A stretch of 20,528 bases of DNA. Origin: Clostridia bacterium BRH_c25 (lineage in GTDB: Bacteria > Bacillota_A > Clostridia > Lutisporales > Lutisporaceae). The stretch is taken from the NCBI GenBank assembly GCA_001515955.1, contig LOES01000013.1, forward strand, positions 1-20,528, given 5' to 3'. This document shows, one piece after another, positions 15,754 through 20,528 of this stretch. The notes under the pieces are model-generated. The model searched no databases and was not told the origin of the DNA. It was given only the letters and a program-made list of their open reading frames with translations. A program made the translations under genes and the position numbers. Within the stretch, counting starts at the first letter, position 1. Each line of letters starts with the position of its first letter.

Positions 15754-16343
15754 ATCAACACCTCCAGATAGGAACGAATTTTCTTTTCAACCCTGAACAC
15801 CTTAGCATACTCGGATAGTAACGGGATATTTTTATGATCACTTTTCGCATATCGTTTGAAGGCTTCTGAAACAATCTGAATATCCGTATGGCTGCGTCCT
15901 TTTAAAATATCGCACAAAGTGCGTTCAATTCCGTAGACTCTTACCGGATTGCCTCCCGGTGTCCGTACCGTGGTAATGCCAAGCTCATATAAATCATTTT
16001 TTACCCGGCAGTAGTTCACATTTTCAGAATTAAGTGATGTAGTATTATACCCAATCGGAAACGTCATATGAAATCTATGCGGCGTCCTAGCCGTCAAATC
16101 ATTGAGAAAGAGTGCTGTTTCTCCTGAAAAGATTCCTTTTTTAAATCTTGTCTGCAGATTAAAAAGCTCATCGCCACATATTTCAGGCAGAATATACACA
16201 CCACGGGCTGAACGCTCCAGTAATCCTTTATCCACAAGATATTTGAGACTTCCCCTCGACAAACCTGCTTCACTCACTTGTGCCGCAGTAATCGTACCCT
16301 TATTTTCACGCACTATCTGCATAATCATATCTTTATTTGTCAT
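15750..16343 (-). CDS. abiEi: AbiEi-type antitoxin/transcriptional regulator
   Basis: A 197-aa protein of the AbiEi family, the antitoxin and autorepressor of type IV toxin-antitoxin systems. The N-terminal winged helix (about 1-55) reads MIMQIVRENKGTITAAQVSE, SRGSLKYLVDKGLLERSARGVYIL. The C-terminal domain has SGETALFLNDLTARTP, MTFPIGYN, GGNPVRVYGIERTLCDILKGR, the usual AbiEi core. The ATG follows AAAGGAGG. The promoter is enclosed by a 21-bp inverted repeat, as expected for AbiEi autoregulation. The cognate AbiEii nucleotidyltransferase toxin is missing; only a 28-codon ORF follows. The gene may be a leftover antitoxin that still represses itself or protects against related toxins. Confidence 0.8.
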   Translation of the reverse strand: MTNKDMIMQIVRENKGTITAAQVSEAGLSRGSLKYLVDKGLLERSARGVYILPEICGDELFNLQTRFKKGIFSGETALFLNDLTARTPHRFHMTFPIGYNTTSLNSENVNYCRVKNDLYELGITTVRTPGGNPVRVYGIERTLCDILKGRSHTDIQIVSEAFKRYAKSDHKNIPLLSEYAKVFRVEKKIRSYLEVLI

Positions 16344-16368
16344 GGCCAGCCTCCTTTTTCTAATTTAA

Positions 16369-16421
16369 TTATTGACTTTCATGCACACTATTATAATTTA
16401 AGTGTGCATGAAAGTCAATAA
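16369..16421 (-). promoter_or_regulatory. abiEi promoter within a 21-bp perfect inverted-repeat operator
   Basis: TTATTGACTTTCATGCACAC plus one T (16369-16389) is exactly reverse-complemented at 16401-16421, with an 11-base spacer. On the minus strand the right arm carries -35 TTGACT (16418-16413) and the spacer carries -10 TATAAT (16395-16390), 17 bases apart. A bound dimer would cover the whole promoter. The left arm also holds a rightward TTGACT (16372-16377). Confidence 0.8.
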
Positions 16422-16460
16422 ATGATTCTTCGAGCTATGCCCCATTTCGTTTTTCAACTA

Positions 16461-16488
16461 TTGCCAATAAGAAAAAATACTTTATAAT
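16461..16488 (+). promoter_or_regulatory. Promoter of the PGA hydrolase gene
   Basis: TTGCCA (16461-16466), 16 bases, TATAAT (16483-16488). The start codon is 39 bases downstream. Confidence 0.6.
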
Positions 16489-16527
16489 AGAGATATATGC
16501 ATTTATTAAAAAAGTGGGTTGATAGGT

Positions 16528-17370
16528 ATGATTATAAAACGACTTATTGTTTATTGTTGTCTGACAATTTTGATGTTTAGTCAGTTAACTGTTGCAGCTT
16601 CTGATGATATTTATAGCAATTTCACAGAATTAAGTTCAAATCAAGTAGAAGATGCCGGCTTTAAAATTGAAACTAAGTTAGCTGCTGCAGCTTCTGGTGA
16701 CATTTATAGCGATTTCGCAGAATCAAGTTCGAACCAAGTAGCAAATGTCGGCTTTAAAACTGAAACTAAGTTAGCTGCTGCAGCTTCTGGTGACATTTAT
16801 AGCAATTTCACAGAATTAAGTTCGAACCAAGTAGAAAATGTCGACTATAAAATTGAAACTAATGTGACAGATTCTGATGTTATAGTTATTGCAATTCATG
16901 GAGGGAAAATTGAAAAAGGTACTACTGAATTAGCTTATGCCTTATCTTCCCATAATAATTATAGCTATTATTCATATATAGGTTTAAAAAGCAAAGGTAA
17001 CTCAACATTACATATTACTTCAGAAAAATTTGATGAACCAACTGCATTGGAAATGGTTTCGAAGTCTAAAACAACGTTATCAATCCACGGTTGTTCCGGT
17101 TCAGAAGAATTCACCTATATCGGAGGCCTGGACACTGAATTAGGAAACAAAATAAAAGAATCTCTAACTAAGTATGGTTTTACCGTGTTAGATGCTCCGA
17201 AGAATCTGGCCGGCATATCGCCAAACAACATAGCGAATAAGAATATGAGCGGATGGGGAGTACAGATAGAAATATCAAAGGGCTTAAGGACACAGTTTTT
17301 ATCCAGTAATGCTGATAGATTGAAAAGCTATGTTTTCGCAATAAGTGAGGCAGTCAACAGTATTCAATAG
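16528..17370 (+). CDS. Secreted poly-gamma-glutamate hydrolase (PghP family) with triplicated N-terminal segment
   Basis: A 280-aa exported protein of the PghP/poly-gamma-glutamate hydrolase family, zinc peptidases with a carboxypeptidase-like fold that cut gamma-glutamyl bonds in PGA. The ATG at 16528 (GTGGG nine bases upstream) is preferred over a TTG at 16519. The signal peptide is residues 1 to about 24. Expected catalytic features are present: HGGKIEKGTTE (His124, Glu129), SIHG (His187) and GVQIEISKGLR (Glu248, the likely general base). The segment ASGDIYSNFTELSSNQVENVDYKIE, written here in two parts as ASGDIYSNFTELSSN and QVENVDYKIE, occurs three times in tandem (31-aa unit) between signal peptide and enzyme. 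One copy is the usual family N-terminus. The gene converges on the pgsBC operon, which carries an inactive-looking paralogue, and is preceded by its own promoter. It may remodel or release PGA made by that operon. Confidence 0.85.
   Translation: MIIKRLIVYCCLTILMFSQLTVAASDDIYSNFTELSSNQVEDAGFKIETKLAAAASGDIYSDFAESSSNQVANVGFKTETKLAAAASGDIYSNFTELSSNQVENVDYKIETNVTDSDVIVIAIHGGKIEKGTTELAYALSSHNNYSYYSYIGLKSKGNSTLHITSEKFDEPTALEMVSKSKTTLSIHGCSGSEEFTYIGGLDTELGNKIKESLTKYGFTVLDAPKNLAGISPNNIANKNMSGWGVQIEISKGLRTQFLSSNADRLKSYVFAISEAVNSIQ
16591..16863 (+). repeat. Three tandem 93-bp repeats in the PGA hydrolase gene
   Basis: Copies begin at 16591, 16684 and 16777, each opening with G(T/C)TGCAGCTTCTG. Copies 2 and 3 start identically, and copies 1 and 3 share the YSNFTELSSNQVE version while copy 2 has diverged. 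Each copy repeats the Ala-Ala-Ser context at the signal-peptide end. The third copy runs into the enzyme domain. Confidence 0.9.
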
Positions 17371-17404
17371 AAGTTACCCTATAAAAATAATACTAAAAGA
17401 TATG

Positions 17405-17456
17405 ATAAATAAAAGGCTTCAAGCTACCTTTTGGTAGTTTGAAGCCTTTTATTTAT
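17405..17456. terminator. Bidirectional terminator between the convergent PGA genes
   Basis: A 24-bp stem (17405-17428 with 17433-17456, loop TTTT) with one G.U pair in the rightward RNA, flanked by A- and T-rich ends. It serves the hydrolase gene from the left and the pgs operon from the right. Confidence 0.9.
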
Positions 17457-17472
17457 ACAGTACTTTTTTAGG

Positions 17473-18303
17473 TTACTCTTTTGTATTTTTAATTAATTCC
17501 TTGGGCGATTTTGCGCCTTTTTCTAATATATGCTCTACTTTCTTATCAAAGTTGGGCTTTGAAGCATCAAACTTACCAAAAAACCCGTTAGATTTAGTAA
17601 TTTTCTGCAGCTGGGAAACTATTATTGGCCAGCTTTCGCTTAGCGCTTCATTGATGGTGCCTGAATAATCATTTAATGTACCGGAATCAGTTACGAGCTT
17701 GTCTCTTAAACCTTTTGAAATAGCGATCTGAACGCCGCCAATCTGATAACTGTCATTAAGCAATTTATTCTTATTTACTATATTGCTGTTCATAACCCCG
17801 GCAATGCGGTCGGGAATGCTTAAAGTTTTTACATTATATCCTTTGGTAACAAGATGTAATCTTATCAATTCTGCCAATAATTTATTTTGACCGCCAACAT
17901 ATGTAATTTCCTCATCGCCGGCAGCTCCGATAACAGAAACAGTGTAATCTGAATTTTGAGCTAAACTAACAGCTGTTGGTTCGTCAAAATCAATAGCTCT
18001 TATGAAGAGACTCCCATTATCAGTCGCTTTAAGTCCTTCAAATAAATAAGTGTTATATTTACCTTGCCCATTCAATGCTTCAACTAATTCTGAGGTACCT
18101 CTTTCAATACCGCCTCCGTGTAGAGCTAAAATTGTTGTACCGCTTCCGATATCAGTAGTTTTAATTGTATAGTCCGTAGCTTCTTCAGATGCATATAGAT
18201 CAGCAAAACTACTATACCCTGTTGTGAATGCATATGTGCTTATACCAATACCAAATGCAAACAATACAACTAAAGTCAGAATTTTGATAAATTCCTTTTT
18301 CAT
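17473..18303 (-). CDS. PghP-family protein lacking key catalytic residues; last gene of the pgs operon
   Basis: A 276-aa paralogue of the convergent PGA hydrolase, with an N-terminal signal peptide or membrane anchor (5-26). It keeps HGGGIERGTSE (His62, Glu67), IDFDEPTA, EEITYVGG and ISKGLR. Where the active paralogue has SIHGCSG, this protein has SVIGAAG (Ile125 for the zinc-ligand His). Where the paralogue has GVQIEIS it has GVQIAIS (Ala194 for the likely catalytic Glu). It also has a ~50-residue lysine-rich C-terminal extension (227-276). The fold and two metal ligands remain but hydrolysis is unlikely. Its position after pgsB, pgsC and a small membrane protein is where pgsA or a PGA-processing gene would sit, so a PGA-binding, anchoring or export role is inferred. 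The start follows AAAGGAG. Confidence 0.8.
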   Translation of the reverse strand: MKKEFIKILTLVVLFAFGIGISTYAFTTGYSSFADLYASEEATDYTIKTTDIGSGTTILALHGGGIERGTSELVEALNGQGKYNTYLFEGLKATDNGSLFIRAIDFDEPTAVSLAQNSDYTVSVIGAAGDEEITYVGGQNKLLAELIRLHLVTKGYNVKTLSIPDRIAGVMNSNIVNKNKLLNDSYQIGGVQIAISKGLRDKLVTDSGTLNDYSGTINEALSESWPIIVSQLQKITKSNGFFGKFDASKPNFDKKVEHILEKGAKSPKELIKNTKE

Positions 18304-18321
18304 ACTTATCTTACTCCTTTC

Positions 18322-18555
18322 TTAAATAATCATAGTAAATAGATAATCCGCAGTAATAACCGCTAGAGTTAATCCCATAAGCACAAGTGCTTGATAGCCA
18401 GTATTTCTCTTGCTGGTCTTAACAAGATACAGACATTTTTCTTTCAATGTCAGAGCACTAAAAACCGCAAGAGCTTCATTCTGACTGTTTTTTCTGATAG
18501 CTTCCGATGTGCTCATGTATTGTTTGTTATGTATTAACCCGTATAAACTGTTCAT
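18322..18555 (-). CDS. Small single-TM protein of the pgs operon (PgsE-like position)
   Basis: A 77-aa protein. ATG 18555 is chosen because AAAGGAGGTG precedes it; the frame is open further upstream without a better start. Residues 1-52 are polar and mostly helical (TSEAIRKNSQNEALAVFSALTLKEK), with one C-terminal membrane helix (54-76, YQALVLMGLTLAVITADYLF). It resembles PgsE/CapE only in being a short membrane protein after pgsC; no sequence identity is claimed. The C-terminal anchor with a cytosolic head suggests an accessory subunit that contacts PgsB or PgsC. It overlaps a 17-codon leader ORF by four bases. Confidence 0.65.
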   Translation of the reverse strand: MNSLYGLIHNKQYMSTSEAIRKNSQNEALAVFSALTLKEKCLYLVKTSKRNTGYQALVLMGLTLAVITADYLFTMII

Positions 18556-18645
18556 TTTACACCTCCTTTCATGCATATTGACATATAACGGTACTGTACA
18601 CTCATTTGCACCTCCCTTATTATATATTGAGATGTAAAAGTATTG
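18551..18645. repeat. Imperfect tandem duplication of the pgsC tail and ribosome binding site
   Basis: 18601-18645 and 18551-18596 align at about 33 of 46 positions, including the ribosome binding site and following ATG. The first copy covers the last pgsC codons. Confidence 0.5.
18552..18605 (-). CDS. 17-codon leader ORF between pgsC and the small membrane protein
   Basis: MSVQYRYMSICMKGGVK is preceded by GGGAGGTG, and its stop (TGA) overlaps the next ATG as ATGA. It contains the ribosome binding site of the next gene. It may act by translational coupling, or be only a by-product of a local duplication of the pgsC end. Confidence 0.4.
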   Translation of the reverse strand: MSVQYRYMSICMKGGVK

Positions 18646-19072
18646 CGCACCCATAAGTCACTGCACTCAGCAATCCGGTACTTAAAAATGTTGTCGCTAA
18701 ACCTTGACGCTGAATTGTGTTTGCTAATAGCCCGGGTACAACAATACCAACTGCGGCCAACCCAGAGATATTGCTATAATCAAATGGCATTATTGCATGT
18801 ATTATAAACTGCAACACTATTGCTACTGCTATCATGGCTGTAAATTTTCTTTTGCCGTATAGAATTGTAACTTTACTTAATCCGAAATAAACTATTAAAT
18901 AAGTCAGAATGCTGATAAAGAATGTTAAGAATATAGCCTGAGGCTGTTTCATGTGTAAAGCCAAATATCCAGGTACAACCAGACCAGCAGGTAAAATTCC
19001 TGTAATTTCTATAAATAACAGGCTGAAAATTAAACCCATAATTATAATTGTGGTAATATCTGTAATTAGCAA
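18620..19072 (-). CDS. pgsC: Poly-gamma-glutamate synthase membrane subunit PgsC (CapC)
   Basis: A 150-aa integral membrane protein, the same length as B. subtilis PgsC. It has five or so hydrophobic helices and the family signature FIEITGILPAGLVVPGYLAL near residues 20-39, with a repeat-like second copy (SGLAAVGIVVPGLLAN, ~103-118). PgsC works with PgsB to polymerise glutamate through gamma-linkages at the membrane. The start is TTG 19072, preceded by GAGGAGG; no ATG is available nearby. It lies 58 bases after pgsB in the same operon. Confidence 0.93.
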   Translation of the reverse strand: MLITDITTIIIMGLIFSLLFIEITGILPAGLVVPGYLALHMKQPQAIFLTFFISILTYLIVYFGLSKVTILYGKRKFTAMIAVAIVLQFIIHAIMPFDYSNISGLAAVGIVVPGLLANTIQRQGLATTFLSTGLLSAVTYGCAILLHLNI

Positions 19073-19130
19073 TTATTTACCTCCTCTAATAGAGCATTTA
19101 CTGCAGCTCTTATGTTTCAAATTTAAAGCT

Positions 19131-20327
19131 CTACACTACTTGTGGTACTTGATCCGTTTCCAGATTAAATTTTCCGTGAATTATTAGTTCGACAAATTCT
19201 TCTCCACCGCCGTGAATGTTTCCAACGCCATAAATCATTCTATTCATAAAATATCCATTAATTAATTTATAAACCTCATGTGGAGGCAACCCTTCTGCGT
19301 TTATGTATTTCTGTGGAGATATTTTTTTAGCATTAACCCCTTCAGTAATTGGTTTGACTGTCTGACCCATTGCAACGAGAATATCAATATCCATATTTGG
19401 CAAGACATCTTCTGCAAACTGTAACGTCCTGTCAACTCTATCAGGTCTGCAATTTACAATTACCATGGGGTTTTCTGTTGGATATCCCATAGTTGTTATA
19501 TGCTCCCAGATCATCCGTGTTGAATTTGGATCATTGGCAGCAAAGCCATTTACAAAATATGATGTGCTTTTGTTGTTTAATGGATATATCATTAATGCTC
19601 CGGGATCCGGGTTAGCATTCAAAATCCCCCTTAACGCAGTATTTTTGTTGATGTTTAGTGCTTTTGCAACAGCCAGCGCAATAGCAACATTTTCAGGGAA
19701 AATTACATATTTAAATTTTTCCAGGTAACCATCCGGGATTTCTTTTTCATTTGCAATAATTATCCGGCTGTTTCTTTTCTTTGCCTCTCGAGTATAATAG
19801 CCATTATATTCACTATCAGCTACAATAAGGATTCCATCCTTGGGAATCGTGGCCGTAAAGGACTCAGCAATAAAGTCCAAAGTCGGACCGCACAAATCCA
19901 TATGGTCTTCGCGAACATTAACAATAACGCCTATATTTGCTTTAACAAGCTTCTCCTGGAATATAATCTGATAATCGGGATTTACGGCCATACACTCTGT
20001 TACAAATGCAGAAGCACCAAGCTTGGTCGCTTTTTTAACGACAGTTTTTTGTTCTATAATATTTGGACCCAAACGGCCCCGTTTGATTGGTTCTTCTTCT
20101 TCCTTATTCCAATATATAATTCTCGCACTGGTTCCGGTTGTTTTCCCAACAACCTCAATCCCTGCTTCCTTTAATATACCTGTGATTAATCTTGTTGCAG
20201 TTGATTTACCTCTTGTACCGTTTACATTAATTTTAAGATCGATAAGATTTAAATTTTTATTATGTTTTATTTGTTCATAAACACCTAAGATAAAAACAAA
20301 AATAATAAGTGTTATAGCAAACTGCAA
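19131..20327 (-). CDS. pgsB: Poly-gamma-glutamate synthase PgsB (CapB)
   Basis: A 398-aa Mur-ligase-like amide ligase, close to the 393 aa of B. subtilis PgsB. It has an N-terminal membrane helix (2-18), then the ATP-binding loop VNGTRGKSTATRLI (35-48, Lys41), TTGTSARIIYW, GRLGPNIIEQ, VTECMAVNPDYQ, NVREDHMDLCG and the C-terminal NCRPDRVDR. It activates the growing chain's carboxylate with ATP and adds glutamate. The start is TTG 20327 with AAGGAGAGG upstream. It opens the operon pgsB-pgsC-leader-small TM protein-pseudo-hydrolase. PgsA (CapA), normally required for export in Bacillus, is not encoded between the terminators that bound this operon. Confidence 0.95.
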   Translation of the reverse strand: MQFAITLIIFVFILGVYEQIKHNKNLNLIDLKINVNGTRGKSTATRLITGILKEAGIEVVGKTTGTSARIIYWNKEEEEPIKRGRLGPNIIEQKTVVKKATKLGASAFVTECMAVNPDYQIIFQEKLVKANIGVIVNVREDHMDLCGPTLDFIAESFTATIPKDGILIVADSEYNGYYTREAKKRNSRIIIANEKEIPDGYLEKFKYVIFPENVAIALAVAKALNINKNTALRGILNANPDPGALMIYPLNNKSTSYFVNGFAANDPNSTRMIWEHITTMGYPTENPMVIVNCRPDRVDRTLQFAEDVLPNMDIDILVAMGQTVKPITEGVNAKKISPQKYINAEGLPPHEVYKLINGYFMNRMIYGVGNIHGGGEEFVELIIHGKFNLETDQVPQVV

Positions 20328-20369
20328 ATTTATCCTCTCCTTTCTTTAAAGAGAATTGATTACGTTTGT

Positions 20370-20411
20370 TTCTATGCTTTGCGTCCTAACCTTTCGGACA
20401 GTCTGCCAAAT
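20370..20411 (-). promoter_or_regulatory. c-di-GMP-I (GEMM)-like half-motif in the pgsB leader
   Basis: The minus strand reads TTTGGCAGACTGTCC, GAAA, GGTTAGGACGCAAAGC. GGCA, a GAAA-capped stem and GACGCAAAGC are the 5'-half hallmarks of the GEMM/c-di-GMP-I aptamer. The 3' half (second stem and closing strand) is not seen before the pgsB start. A -10-like TATAAA (20422-20417) would start the RNA at this motif. It may be a degenerate riboswitch or chance. Confidence 0.3.
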
Positions 20412-20421
20412 ATTAATTTAT

Positions 20422-20469
20422 AAAAAAGGCTTCTATTAAAGCATTTTAACGGCTAAGGAAGCCTTTTTT
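20422..20469 (-). terminator. Intrinsic terminator upstream of pgsB
   Basis: AAAAAAGGCTTC (20422-20433) pairs perfectly with GAAGCCTTTTTT (20458-20469); TTAAA/TTTAA pairs in the loop. It can terminate in both directions and insulates the pgs operon from whatever lies to the right. The last ~60 bases of the window show no gene. Confidence 0.8.
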
Positions 20470-20528
20470 GAAACTCATTCAGATCAAGTGGTACATTAAT
20501 GAAATTTATACTTTCCTATTCGTTATAA

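Noticed and set aside
18556..18654. N-terminal extension of the small pgs membrane protein
   Set aside because: It reads through the pgsC end in another frame and lacks a start with a ribosome site; ATG 18555 has AAAGGAGGTG.
17411..20433. Shared AAAAGGCTTC in the two terminators that flank the pgs locus, as possible mobile-element ends
   Set aside because: The shared stretch is only ten bases inside ordinary terminator stems, with no target-site duplication or transposase; chance is the simpler explanation.

Overview
The window looks like the chromosome of a low-to-moderate GC Gram-positive anaerobe of the Clostridia. The support is AGGAGG-type ribosome binding sites, frequent TTG starts, an SLH-anchored surface protein, BspA-type leucine-rich repeats, a LytTR/AgrC-type two-component pair, a MalT-like LuxR regulator and a Bacillota-type poly-gamma-glutamate locus. 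No species is assigned. There are no rRNA or tRNA genes, CRISPR arrays or intact insertion sequences.

Region 1 (1-3877) is an amino-sugar/beta-glucoside locus. A GPH-type sugar symporter runs leftward out of the window. A divergent tight operon holds a PIG-L deacetylase, a GH4 6-phospho-beta-glycosidase and a BadF-type sugar kinase. Together they could form a PTS-independent version of chitobiose catabolism: import, phosphorylation, deacetylation and hydrolysis. The 600-base divergent spacer holds promoters, two related operator-like sites and five consecutive hairpins in the leader of the transporter.

Region 2 (3910-9006) is signalling, all on the minus strand: a GGDEF diguanylate cyclase, an HD-GYP phosphodiesterase, a 106-aa protein of unknown function, and a LytTR response regulator coupled to a 7TM sensor histidine kinase.

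Region 3 (9203-15636) holds a large secreted LRR/SLH surface protein whose gene carries a one-base frameshift inside its second SLH repeat, and a MalT-like STAND/LuxR activator.

Region 4 (15667-16421) is an AbiEi-type antitoxin gene under a textbook promoter wrapped in a 21-bp perfect inverted repeat. The place of its toxin is taken by a 28-codon ORF.

Region 5 (16483-20528) is AT-rich and concerns poly-gamma-glutamate (PGA). A minus-strand operon, bounded by terminators, encodes PgsB, PgsC, a 17-codon leader ORF, a small one-TM protein and a PghP-family protein that lacks two expected catalytic-site residues. No pgsA (capA) is present. A convergent gene encodes a PghP-family hydrolase with an intact active site and a triplicated N-terminal segment. 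The PgsBC synthase with a pseudo-hydrolase in place of PgsA, facing an active paralogue, is the most unusual assembly here. A sequence resembling the 5' half of a c-di-GMP-I (GEMM) riboswitch precedes pgsB.
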